44,611 nucleotides of DNA. Source: JBMYTN01 sp049604415 (GTDB lineage Bacteria > Pseudomonadota > Alphaproteobacteria > Rhodospirillales > Rhodospirillaceae). A program made the translations under genes and the position numbers. The notes beneath the pieces were generated by a model. That model was not told the DNA's origin, did not search any database, and was given only the letters and a program-made list of their open reading frames with translations. The stretch lies in NCBI GenBank assembly GCA_049604415.1, contig JBMYTN010000033.1, positions 1-44,611 on the forward strand, given 5' to 3'. Of the stretch, positions 33,798 through 42,633 are shown in pieces (positions within the stretch are counted from its first letter, which is position 1; every line of letters begins with the position of its first letter).

Positions 33798-35911
33798 GTT
33801 CTTCAGCGTCCATGGATCCATTGCTGCCTCGGCGGACCAAACCAAAGCACTCTGTTTTGCTCGGATCGGTGTTTTCAGGTGCCCTGCTTGCGGTCATCGC
33901 CAGCGGGCCGGTGCTGGCGCAGGATTTTGCCATCCAGCCCCTGACCGAGGGGGTAACGGTTGAAACCACCCCGGCACCCAATGCATCGACCCCGGCACCG
34001 GCTGGTGGGGCTGGCGTCGGAACCGACCCGGCAACGGCCTTGGAAACCCCGGCTGAACCCGCCGCTCCCCAGGTTGATGAAAGCGCGCTGCGCTATTACG
34101 CCCAGACAGGGCGCTATGACCGGCTGGAGTTGGAAATCAACCGCCTGAGGACACTCTATCCAGACTGGACGCCGCCTGCGGATTTGTTTGCGCCCGGCGG
34201 TGGGCAACAGGCGGGTCCCGATGAGACCCCGCTCTGGTCGCTGTTGTCGAACCAGGATTTCGCCGGTTTTGATGCGGCTTTGCAGCAGTTCTCGGCCCAA
34301 CATCCGGGCTGGACTCCGCCGGAAGCAATGATGCGGGAACGCGGCCTGTCCCAATCCCGGCTGACGGTCACAGAAGCGGGCGAGGCGGGCAATTGGCAGG
34401 CGGTTTTGGATGCCGGGCGGGCCAATCCGGGCCTGTTGGGCTGCAGCGATCCGCAATCCACCTGGTACTTTGCCGAAGCCCAAGTCAAAGCAGGCCAGGA
34501 CATCGCCGGTGCGCGAGAAACCCTGGCCTCTCTGATGCGGTCATGCCGCAGCTATGATGTGCGGGTCGCCACCCTACAGAAGGCCGCCGCTCTGCTGCCT
34601 TGGGAAGATGTGCAAACCCTGCGCACCCTGGAGGCCACGGCGTCCGGTGGCTCCGCAGAGGAGTCCGGGAATTTTGATCAAGTCTTCGCCGATCTGGGCC
34701 GAGGCCGCCTGGCGGACAAGCTGGCCGATGAAACCGCGACGGTCACCGAAGACGAGGTCCGGGCGTTTGAAGAGATTGGCGAAAGTTCGCGTGACGCCGG
34801 GACGGCGTCCCTGCTGGGGTGGTATTTCCTGCGCCAGGAAGAACCCAATCGGGCCGATGTCTGGTTCCGCCGGTCTCTGGAATGGGGCTATTCAGATTCT
34901 GCGGCTGAGGGCTTGGTGCGCACCCGCTTGCAACAGGGCGACCGTGATGCGGCCCTGACCATTGTCGAGCAATATGAGGACCGGACCCCCGGCCTACGGG
35001 AGGTCTGGCGAGAAGGCTCCCTGGCCAATATCGGTTCCCTGTCCCGGGAAGACCGACGGGCGCTGGCCAACACCATTGTTGAAGAGCGCAATTCCGAAGG
35101 GGCCAGTCAATTTGGCTGGCGGGCCTATCGCGGCAACCGGTTCGAGGATTCCGCGCGCTGGTTTGAGCGCAGCGTGGCCTGGGGTCGCTCCGCCGATGTG
35201 GAAGGGCTGATCCTGTCCTATATGCAGCTTGGCCGGGGTGAGGAAGCCCGAGCTCTGATCGACAAATGGTCAAAATGGCAGCCCAAATTGCAGCAATATC
35301 TCGGCGGTGCTGGCGGCGGTTTGGTCGCGGAGGCCGGGGATCAGGCCCGGCAGGAAAATTATGCGGAATGCTTGCGCCTAGTGGATGAAGCCCGGGCCGC
35401 CGGAACCTACACCATGGGCATGGCCAATCAGCGCGGTTGGTGTCTGCTGGGGTTGGACCGCCCGACCGAGGCCAAGCAGTCCTTCCAAGACGCCCTGGCC
35501 CTGCCTGCGCCGCAATTCAGTCTGGCCGATGAAAGCCGGACCGCGCGGCAGGATACGACTTCGGGCATCCTCTGGTCCTTGCTGGCCATGGGCATGTCGG
35601 CCCAAGTGCTCGACTATCTGCAGACAGCGGATTTGAGCGAGCAGGATCGCCAATTGCTGCATGGGGAAGCGATCACTCGGCTCGCGCTGAGTGCCTATGA
35701 GATGGAAGATTGGCGGGAGGCTCTGCGCCTGCTGGATTATCGCAATCAGCTCCTGCCCCGGACCCGGGGTCTGACGGAGCTGGAAGCCTGGGCCTATTAT
35801 AACATCAACAACCGCTCCAAAGCCTTGGAGCTGTTTGAGATGCTCGATGATCAATTGAGCACGCCGGAAACCCAAAACGCCTTGGCGGTGGTCCGGGGTG
35901 TCGCGAATTAA
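33794..35911 (+). CDS. TPR protein of the cellulose operon (BcsK-like)
   Basis: 705 residues. An N-terminal membrane or signal segment (about 20-42, ending VLAQDF) is followed by a Pro/Ala/Thr-rich linker and then repeated TPR/Sel1-like helical pairs, for example around ASLLGWYFLRQEEPNRADVW, ASQFGWRAYRGNRFEDSARW and NQRGWCLLGLDRPTEAKQSF. It lacks the C-terminal outer-membrane beta-barrel of BcsC, which is usually over 1100 residues. In type III bcs operons such as those of rhizobia, a TPR protein named BcsK takes this place; the gene order A-B-Z-TPR-N here supports that. It probably scaffolds the periplasmic part of the secretion machine. The outer-membrane exit is not in the window. Confidence 0.75.
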   Translation: MSSSASMDPLLPRRTKPKHSVLLGSVFSGALLAVIASGPVLAQDFAIQPLTEGVTVETTPAPNASTPAPAGGAGVGTDPATALETPAEPAAPQVDESALRYYAQTGRYDRLELEINRLRTLYPDWTPPADLFAPGGGQQAGPDETPLWSLLSNQDFAGFDAALQQFSAQHPGWTPPEAMMRERGLSQSRLTVTEAGEAGNWQAVLDAGRANPGLLGCSDPQSTWYFAEAQVKAGQDIAGARETLASLMRSCRSYDVRVATLQKAAALLPWEDVQTLRTLEATASGGSAEESGNFDQVFADLGRGRLADKLADETATVTEDEVRAFEEIGESSRDAGTASLLGWYFLRQEEPNRADVWFRRSLEWGYSDSAAEGLVRTRLQQGDRDAALTIVEQYEDRTPGLREVWREGSLANIGSLSREDRRALANTIVEERNSEGASQFGWRAYRGNRFEDSARWFERSVAWGRSADVEGLILSYMQLGRGEEARALIDKWSKWQPKLQQYLGGAGGGLVAEAGDQARQENYAECLRLVDEARAAGTYTMGMANQRGWCLLGLDRPTEAKQSFQDALALPAPQFSLADESRTARQDTTSGILWSLLAMGMSAQVLDYLQTADLSEQDRQLLHGEAITRLALSAYEMEDWREALRLLDYRNQLLPRTRGLTELEAWAYYNINNRSKALELFEMLDDQLSTPETQNALAVVRGVAN

Positions 35912-35962
35912 GGCCTGAATGCGGTGTATGGGCGGCGTTCGGGCAGGGATTGGGAGTGGGTT

Positions 35963-37120
35963 ATGATCAAGCGACAGGCGAGCCCCCAAGGCCTTGGTGC
36001 CTTCGCGTCTTTGGTGGTGCTGCTGGCGGGACTTGTGCTGCTCAGCGCCTGCGCGCCGCGTTCGACCTGGCCGGGGCGGACCTCGCATTTTGACCGCTCC
36101 CATGAATGGGTCGAGGTTGACCCCTCACGCTCCTTGGTGCTGTTCAATTCGGCAGCCTCGCCCCGGGTCGTCGCGGTCCGGGAGCGCAACATCAATGATC
36201 TGCTGTTCGTGCAGGAACTGGTGTTTGAGAACAACTCCTATATTTCCGGGGAAAACAAGCTGACCCTGGCGGTGATGTTCGATGCTCCGGTGACTTGGCT
36301 GGTGGCCAATGGCATCGCCTTTAATGATGCGAACCGCTATTTGACCCAATATGGCGGACGCCCGTCAGCTGAGCTGTTGACCACCGCCTTTGCTGGGCAG
36401 TCCCATCAGATCTCCGACTTCCTGCATCAGAACCAATATGGCGTTTTTGGTCATGCCCATACGACGCCGCGCAGCGAGACCCAATGTGCGGTGTCTTGGC
36501 AGCGGATCGAGGATCAGGGGGCTGTGCTGCCGAACAATCTGCGCTCGGTGGATTTGCGGTTCCGCTTCTGTGATCGGGCGGTTGGCGAGCCGCAAATCCG
36601 CGAGATCTTTCGTGGCCTGACCCTGAATGCCGCAACCGGGATCTTTGGCCGCCCCGACCCGGTTGGCCCCGGCGGTGCCGTTGCCGGTGCAGCCCCTGGA
36701 TCGACGTGGTCGAGCCCGCCCCTACAAGTCCCTGGGCAAGTCCCTGGGCAGGCTCCAGGCTTGCCTCTGGCGCCGGGCGGGCAATTGCCGCTGACCAATC
36801 AGCCCTATACCCAGGGACCGCCGCAGTTGCAAACCCCGCTCCCGACCCCGGCCCCTGAGCCTTCAACGGTGCCGCAATCGGTGACCAATGTCAGCTTGCC
36901 CTATCCGTACACAATCACGCCGCCCCAGCGCCAACAGCCGTTCTCCCCGACCCGCCCAAGTGCCTTTGCGCCGCCCTCGGTGCTCTATAGCAGCCCTGCA
37001 GGGTCTTTGGGCTTGCCCAATCTTGAGCCGGTTCAAGCCGTATCCGGGGTGGCCAATGGTCCCATCCTGACGATCCCGCGCGCGGTAAGACCCTCCGGGA
37101 TGAGCGCCTTGCCGCAGTAA
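35963..37120 (+). CDS. bcsN: Cellulose biosynthesis lipoprotein BcsN
   Basis: 385 residues. An N-terminal lipoprotein signal has lipobox LLSAC with C30. The conserved BcsN-like domain (about 45-220) includes SRSLVLFNSAASPRVVAVRERN, ENKLTLAVMFDAP and CAVSWQRIE. The C-terminal third is Pro/Gln/Gly-rich and disordered, with a 12-bp tandem DNA repeat at 36725-36748 that encodes repeated VPGQ. BcsN marks type III cellulose operons in alphaproteobacteria; its exact role is unknown. ATG 35963 is chosen over ATG 35924 because GGGAGTGGG precedes it and it gives a standard signal length. Confidence 0.85.
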   Translation: MIKRQASPQGLGAFASLVVLLAGLVLLSACAPRSTWPGRTSHFDRSHEWVEVDPSRSLVLFNSAASPRVVAVRERNINDLLFVQELVFENNSYISGENKLTLAVMFDAPVTWLVANGIAFNDANRYLTQYGGRPSAELLTTAFAGQSHQISDFLHQNQYGVFGHAHTTPRSETQCAVSWQRIEDQGAVLPNNLRSVDLRFRFCDRAVGEPQIREIFRGLTLNAATGIFGRPDPVGPGGAVAGAAPGSTWSSPPLQVPGQVPGQAPGLPLAPGGQLPLTNQPYTQGPPQLQTPLPTPAPEPSTVPQSVTNVSLPYPYTITPPQRQQPFSPTRPSAFAPPSVLYSSPAGSLGLPNLEPVQAVSGVANGPILTIPRAVRPSGMSALPQ

Positions 37121-37166
37121 AATACCCCACAACGGGTCTTGGTTGAGCCCCAGGGAGGGATGCCCA

Positions 37167-38501
37167 GTGATCCTGCCTGAAGATCATGCTCAAGAGAGAT
37201 TGCGCGCTGCGGAGCGCCGGGGCCTGAAGCTGGCGATCTTTTGCCGGACCTTTATCATTGGCATTGGGGCGGGCTGGTATATCGGCATTGCCCAGCTTTA
37301 TGGCACGGACGCCAATCCCTGGGCCGTCAGCGCTTTGGCGATCTATTTCTTCTCCGGGCTGATCTATTTCTTTGTCATCGGCACCAGCTGGGACCTTCCG
37401 GCGCTCAAATATGCGGTTTATGCGGCCGATGTGGTCGGCATTTGCGTGCTGTTTGCGATCCTGCCGCTATGGTCCGGCGATGCGGTGCCACAGATCCTCG
37501 TTTTCCGAGCTTATGGGATTTATTACCTGTTTCCGATCCTGGCGCTCTCAACCCTGGCCCTGTCCTGGCGTCTGGTGATTTGGACCGGTCTGGCCATCGT
37601 CATCAGTTGGTGGGGATTGTTCGTCTCCCTGATCTGGCCCCTGACCGATACGGTATCTTGGGGCAGCCTGACCCCGGACGCTGATGCCGCGCAGTACATC
37701 GCGATCCTGCTCGATCCAGGCTTTATTGGCACCGGCAATCGGATGGAGGAAACAGCGTTGCTGCTGTTTGCCGCCCTGATCCTGGCATTGACTGTTTATC
37801 GGGCGCGGGCGGTGTTTTTTGCTCAGATCAAGGCGGAAGCCGAACGCAGTTTCCTCACCCGCACCTTTGGGGAATATGTTCCGGAATATCTCAGTCGGCA
37901 GCTGTTGGACGATCCCTCCGCCCTGGCTCCCCATGAACGCTATGCCACGGTGATGAGTGTTGATATTGCCGGGTTCACCACCTTTGCCGAGCGTTCGACC
38001 CCAAGCCAGACCATCGGCATGCTCAATGCCTTTTTCACCGATGCCGCCGCCCTGATCGGGGAGTCGGAGGGGTTGATTGTGGATTTTTCCGGCGACGGCT
38101 TCCTGGCGACCTATAACGCGCCGTTGCCGGTGGACGGGCATGAGCAAAAGGCCCTGAAGGCCGCCATGGCCTTACTGGATCATGTCCGCGACCATCGCTT
38201 CGACGGTCAGACCATCACCATCCGCCTTGGGCTGGCCACTGGCGAGATTGCCGCTGGGAGCGTTGGCGGCGGTGGGCGTCGCGCCTATACGGTCCATGGC
38301 GATACGGTCAATTTGGCCGCCCGGCTGCAAGACATGGCCAAGACCCAGGGCGGGCCGCTGTTGATGGATACCAATACGGCGAAAAACCTCGAGCCCGCTT
38401 TGATCAAATCCCTTGGCGAAACCCAGATCCGGGGGCGGCAAACGGTCATGGAGATTTTCTCCCTGGCCACGCCGTCCCCAGACGACGATACGTGCGCCTA
38501 G
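37167..38501 (+). CDS. Membrane-bound class III adenylate/guanylate cyclase
   Basis: About 444 residues. An N-terminal membrane domain of about six helices (20-210) is followed by a short linker and a class III cyclase domain (about 255-435). Metal-binding aspartates are D266 in VDIAGFT and D310 in FSGDGF, 44 residues apart as is canonical. Later motifs GLATGEIAAGSVG and GDTVNLAARLQ complete the active site. ATP or GTP specificity cannot be settled by eye, though adenylate cyclase is commonest. GTG 37167 is preferred to TTG 37143 because AGGGAGGG sits 7 nt upstream. It follows bcsN by 46 nt and may belong to the same transcript. Its product could bind the DevA fusion at 18024-19160. Confidence 0.85.
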   Translation: MILPEDHAQERLRAAERRGLKLAIFCRTFIIGIGAGWYIGIAQLYGTDANPWAVSALAIYFFSGLIYFFVIGTSWDLPALKYAVYAADVVGICVLFAILPLWSGDAVPQILVFRAYGIYYLFPILALSTLALSWRLVIWTGLAIVISWWGLFVSLIWPLTDTVSWGSLTPDADAAQYIAILLDPGFIGTGNRMEETALLLFAALILALTVYRARAVFFAQIKAEAERSFLTRTFGEYVPEYLSRQLLDDPSALAPHERYATVMSVDIAGFTTFAERSTPSQTIGMLNAFFTDAAALIGESEGLIVDFSGDGFLATYNAPLPVDGHEQKALKAAMALLDHVRDHRFDGQTITIRLGLATGEIAAGSVGGGGRRAYTVHGDTVNLAARLQDMAKTQGGPLLMDTNTAKNLEPALIKSLGETQIRGRQTVMEIFSLATPSPDDDTCA

Positions 38502-38578
38502 TCTGGAAGAGAGACGGGAAAAAGGCTATGTGTCTTGCGGACATGCGCATGGCTACACAGCCTATGCCGACCTAAGCT

Positions 38579-41116
38579 ATGCTTTGGTTTGGGTTTCTAA
38601 AAAGGTGCTGTTCAACAGGGGTGGCTTTGAAACGTTTTTTGACCAGCATCCGGGGACGATTGATTGTCTTTTGTGCCGCGTTCTTTTTGATCGCTGCCTC
38701 AGCTTCCCTTTTCGCCGCCTCCCGCTTTAAGGACAGCGCCACCTCTTTGGATGGTCTGTTGGTCCAGAGCATTCCCATCGTCGAGGAAGCCCGGACCCTG
38801 GATGATGCGGTCCAGCGGTTTTCCAAGCTGGTGATTGAATCCAGCGCGGCACAGACCACCGATGACTATGACCTGGCCTATGAAGCGGCGGCGGAGGCCT
38901 GGGACACGGTTCAGGCCAGTGTGAAGCGGGTCACCCAGCATCTTGCCGAAACCAACAAGAGTTCTCTGGCCGCCAGTGCCGGCGAGATCCCGCTCGAGGA
39001 ATTGGCCGCCGCCTTGGATGACCGGTTCCTGGAACTGGATGCCACCAAGCTGAATTTGCTCGAGCTGCGCTCCGCCGAACAACGGATCTTTTCCGAGCTG
39101 CAAAGAGAACTGCAGGTCATGCGCACCCAGGCCCTGCAGATCCGGCAGGTGGCCGGGTCCCATCTGCAGAAAACTTTTCGGGGCCTGGTTGCCGATGAAG
39201 CGGTCGATAAGCAAGACATCAGAACGCTGATCAATCAGGATTTTGAGCAGTTTAAGAACAGCCTCGAAATCGACGTGACCCTGGTGGAGATCCTCAATGA
39301 CCTAACGGGTGTCCTGTTCCTGAACACCGCTGATAAGGTTCTGGCGCGACAGGCCTCCTTCTCAATCAATTTTGAAACCTTGCGCACCTCGGTGTCCGCC
39401 ATGGACAGCAGCGATCCGGCGACGGCGGCCATTCTGGAACGGCTTGAGCTCTGGGGCATTGGCCGTTCGAACATTTTTGAGCAACGCACCAAGCTGATCG
39501 ATATTGAGCGCACCTTGGCCGAGGAAAGCCAGCTGTTCATCGATGCGGCCACGGAAATGGAGGTCGCCAGCCTGCGCCTGACCGGCCTGGTGGTCGATGC
39601 CACCGGTGTCACCATTCAGACCATTTCCCAAAGCGTGGAAGAAAGCCAGGAAATCACCATCGGGGTGCTTGTTGCTGCCCTGTTGCTGGCGATCTTTGTC
39701 GGTTGGCGGATTGTGCTGGTCGGCATTGTGTTCCCAATCCAGCGGGTTGAAACCGCCATGCGCCGGATCTCCACCGGGGAAACCGATGTGCCGATGCCGC
39801 CGCAAACCAAAGATGAGTTGGGCAATATGGTTGGCGCGTTGCACCGCCTGAAGGACTACGTGGAGCGCGTGGTCGTGGCCGAACGTCAGGTTCGGGAAAG
39901 CGGTGTTCAGCTAAAGCAAAAAACCAACTTGCTTGAAGGCGCGCTGTCCAACCTCAATCAAGGGGTCGTGGCCTTTGATAAGGATCTGCGTCTGATCATC
40001 GCCAATCAGCGCTATCTGGAGATCCGGGGCTATCCGTCAAATATGGTGTTCGAAGGCCAGAGCTTCGAAGAGCTGATGCTGTTTGATGCAGAGCGCGAAG
40101 AGTTTGGCGAAGGCGATCCGGAACAGGTGGTGCAGCAATGGATCGCCAAAGCACGGCGGTCCGAAGAGCACCATTTTGAGCGGCAACGGCCCAATGGTCG
40201 TTATATCGAAGTCCGGGGCGGTGGCCTACCCGAAGGTGGTTTTGTCTCCACCTTTGCCGACATCACCGACCGCAAAACCAATGAAGAGGCTTTGGGCAGC
40301 GCCCACCGCCTGATTACCGACAGCATTGCCTATGCCAGCCGGATCCAGCGCGCCATTCTGGCCCCTGAACGGCGGCTGGCGGAGATGTTTGCCGATCACT
40401 TTATGATCTGGCAGCCCCGGGATGTGGTCGGTGGCGACATTGTTTGGATCCGCAGTTCCTTGGATGGCGGCCACCCGCTGGTCTTTGTCGTCGATTGTAC
40501 CGGCCATGGGGTGCCCGGCGCGTTCATGACCATGATTGCCTATGGGGCGCTCGATCAGGTGCTTGGCGAGGTCCGCGATGGCAGCCCGTCCAAAATGCTC
40601 TCGGTCTTACATCGCCAGATCAAAACCGCCCTCGGTCAGGTTGGAACTGATGGGGAGTCCGATGATGGTCTGGATATCGGGGTGTGCCGCTTGCGTCTGG
40701 AGGAGGGCCGCGTGGATTTCGCCGGAGCGAAATTCTCCCTCTGGGGTCTTCCAGCCAGCGGTGATCCCGTGGAATGGAAGGGAGACCGCGCCGCCATCGG
40801 CTATCGCCGCTATCCCCTGGAGCAGAGTTTCACGGAACACAGCGTCGCTTTCGCCGCCGGAGATCAGTTTTACCTGTGGTCTGATGGGGTGATCGATCAG
40901 GTCGGCGGTTCCAGGCGGCGAAGCTTTGGCAAACGCCGTTTGGTCTCCCTTCTCACGGAGCACCGATCCAAACCGATGGCTAGGCAGGCAGAAGAATTGA
41001 TGTCTACCTTCGAAGAGTATATGGAAGGGGAAGTCCGGCGCGATGATGTTACCGTGTTCGGGTTCATGCCCATTGCCAAGACTGCGACCTCCCATGAAAC
41101 CGATTTTTCGATTTAG
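38579..41116 (+). CDS. Sensor phosphatase: periplasmic domain-HAMP-PAS-SpoIIE (PP2C)
   Basis: 845 residues. The first membrane helix (about 28-48) is followed by a long helical periplasmic sensor region to about 355, a second membrane helix (about 360-385), HAMP (about 385-440), a PAS fold (about 460-570) and a SpoIIE-type PP2C phosphatase (600-835). Metal aspartates D620 (VGGD), D639 (VDCTGHGVPGA) and D769 (WSDG) are present. Such proteins dephosphorylate anti-sigma-factor antagonists or SiaC-like partners; no such partner is in the window. The start may instead be GTG 38621, since no RBS precedes ATG 38579. Its end overlaps the next gene by 23 nt. Confidence 0.88.
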   Translation: MLWFGFLKRCCSTGVALKRFLTSIRGRLIVFCAAFFLIAASASLFAASRFKDSATSLDGLLVQSIPIVEEARTLDDAVQRFSKLVIESSAAQTTDDYDLAYEAAAEAWDTVQASVKRVTQHLAETNKSSLAASAGEIPLEELAAALDDRFLELDATKLNLLELRSAEQRIFSELQRELQVMRTQALQIRQVAGSHLQKTFRGLVADEAVDKQDIRTLINQDFEQFKNSLEIDVTLVEILNDLTGVLFLNTADKVLARQASFSINFETLRTSVSAMDSSDPATAAILERLELWGIGRSNIFEQRTKLIDIERTLAEESQLFIDAATEMEVASLRLTGLVVDATGVTIQTISQSVEESQEITIGVLVAALLLAIFVGWRIVLVGIVFPIQRVETAMRRISTGETDVPMPPQTKDELGNMVGALHRLKDYVERVVVAERQVRESGVQLKQKTNLLEGALSNLNQGVVAFDKDLRLIIANQRYLEIRGYPSNMVFEGQSFEELMLFDAEREEFGEGDPEQVVQQWIAKARRSEEHHFERQRPNGRYIEVRGGGLPEGGFVSTFADITDRKTNEEALGSAHRLITDSIAYASRIQRAILAPERRLAEMFADHFMIWQPRDVVGGDIVWIRSSLDGGHPLVFVVDCTGHGVPGAFMTMIAYGALDQVLGEVRDGSPSKMLSVLHRQIKTALGQVGTDGESDDGLDIGVCRLRLEEGRVDFAGAKFSLWGLPASGDPVEWKGDRAAIGYRRYPLEQSFTEHSVAFAAGDQFYLWSDGVIDQVGGSRRRSFGKRRLVSLLTEHRSKPMARQAEELMSTFEEYMEGEVRRDDVTVFGFMPIAKTATSHETDFSI

Positions 41117-41912
41117 CCTTCGCCGCGTCCGGCTTGCCGCCCTGAAGGCGGCCCTTGTGGTCCTCTGCTTACTTGGGGCACTGCATCCCTTCCAGACCCA
41201 AGCCCAGGATCTCAGCTTGGCTTATAACAGCGCCTGGCCGCCCTTTTCGGAGGGCCGGGGCGCAGAGGTTGGCGGGATCTTACCAGGGCTTTTGAACGAG
41301 ATCCTGGAAACCCGCATGGGCTTAAGCGTGGTCAATGAAGGGGTGCCCTGGGCTCAGGCCCAGGCCTTTGTCCGGCGTGGTTCTGTGGATGTCATGGTGA
41401 CCGTGCCGACGGAAAAGCGTCTGGCCTATTCCCGGGCCAGTTCAGAAACCGTGTTTACCTTAACCATGCGGCCCACCGTCCGTCGGGGGTCTGCAGCCCA
41501 TGACCAATTGGGATCGGCACCGGTTGTGGAAACCCTGCGCGGGCTTGCGGTTTGTGACATCTCCGGCAATGGCTGGGCGGAGACCTTCTATGCCGCCAAT
41601 GACATTCTTTATTCCACGGCCTCGGATGTGCCGGAATGCTTGGAACGGATTGCTGCGGATCAGGCCGATGTCATCGTCCAACCCCCGGAAGTTGTCGTGA
41701 ACCTGCTCCGGGACATGGATCCCACGGTTGCCGAAACGCTGGTTACGCTGCCCGGCACGTTTGCCGAAATGGAATTCAAACTGTTGTTGTCGCAGAAGTC
41801 CGACAAGGGCGAGGCCTTTCTGGCGGAGTTTGACGCGACCGTCGCCGCCATGCGGGCGGACGGGTCCTATGACACCGTCTTGCAGGGCCTTTCTGGCGTG
41901 ACCACAAACTAG
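41094..41912 (+). CDS. Periplasmic solute-binding protein (SBP_bac_3-like) 1
   Basis: 272 residues. A long basic signal peptide (hydrophobic 14-33, cleavage near TQAQ) precedes an extracellular solute-binding protein family 3 fold: LSLAYNSAWPPFSE at the start, GGILPGLLNEILE, VPTEKRLAYSR and a C-terminal MRADGSYDTVLQ. Family members bind amino acids or similar small polar ligands. No ABC permease or ATPase gene lies alongside. ATG 41094 is chosen as the start of the signal peptide, and the gene overlaps the SpoIIE phosphatase gene by 23 nt. This hints that it delivers a ligand signal rather than feeding a transporter. Confidence 0.8.
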   Translation: MKPIFRFSLRRVRLAALKAALVVLCLLGALHPFQTQAQDLSLAYNSAWPPFSEGRGAEVGGILPGLLNEILETRMGLSVVNEGVPWAQAQAFVRRGSVDVMVTVPTEKRLAYSRASSETVFTLTMRPTVRRGSAAHDQLGSAPVVETLRGLAVCDISGNGWAETFYAANDILYSTASDVPECLERIAADQADVIVQPPEVVVNLLRDMDPTVAETLVTLPGTFAEMEFKLLLSQKSDKGEAFLAEFDATVAAMRADGSYDTVLQGLSGVTTN

Positions 41913-41937
41913 TCTCTATCCGAAAAGGAGGCGCATC

Positions 41938-42624
41938 ATGCGCATCATGGTCGTTTTGTTCTGTGCGATGGTCTTCTCTTCAAGCGCCTGGGCCCAAAAT
42001 CCGATCGTCAAGATTGTCAGCACCGATATCCCTGGCTTTGTCTCCGAAGAGGGCGGGTCGTTCATCGATCTGTTCCGCCAGGCTGGCGAAAACACCGGCT
42101 TTGACGTCGAGCTGACCCTGATGCCCTGGCAGCGCGCGGTGCGCCGGGTGGAAAAATCCGAAGACCAAATGATCATCCCGTTTTCCCGGACGCCGGAGCG
42201 GGAAGACCGCTTCACCTGGGTGGTGATGTTTAACGAGGTCCATAATGGCTTTGTCACCGTCGGCGAAGCAGTGGACAGCATGGAGGCTGCCAAAGCTTTG
42301 GACACGGTCATTGTTTGGAAAGGGTCTTCGCAACAGGCTTATTTGGAGCAGGCCGGATTTGAGAACCTCTATCCGGTCAGCAGTGCCGATACCATTCTGT
42401 CTTTGCTGAAAACCGGTCGGGCTGCAGCCTGGTATGGGGTGTTGGCCGAGGCCCGCTCGACCATCGCTCAGAGCAGCGAATATGACGATTTGACCATGGG
42501 GGCGGTAGTGGATTCCGAACAGGTTTGGCTCGCCGGTCCGGCCTCCCTGGACCCAGCCCCCTATGGTGCCTTTGCCGAAGAAGTCGAGCGCTTGCGCGAC
42601 GCGGCAGCAGCAGCGGCACAGTAG
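41938..42624 (+). CDS. Periplasmic solute-binding protein (SBP_bac_3-like) 2
   Basis: 228 residues with a clear signal peptide (MRIMVVLFCAMVFSSSAWAQ) and a short SBP_bac_3-like fold. It contains MPWQRAVRRVEKSEDQMIIPFSRTPEREDRF, which is typical of the PA2218-like transporter-associated group that lacks a transporter partner. AAAAGGAGG lies 7 nt upstream of the ATG, 25 nt after the previous gene. It is a diverged neighbour of the preceding solute-binding protein rather than a recent copy. It is convergent with the AraC gene, with a 9-nt gap. The ligand is unknown. Confidence 0.8.
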   Translation: MRIMVVLFCAMVFSSSAWAQNPIVKIVSTDIPGFVSEEGGSFIDLFRQAGENTGFDVELTLMPWQRAVRRVEKSEDQMIIPFSRTPEREDRFTWVVMFNEVHNGFVTVGEAVDSMEAAKALDTVIVWKGSSQQAYLEQAGFENLYPVSSADTILSLLKTGRAAAWYGVLAEARSTIAQSSEYDDLTMGAVVDSEQVWLAGPASLDPAPYGAFAEEVERLRDAAAAAAQ

Positions 42625-42633
42625 AGGCAGGGG

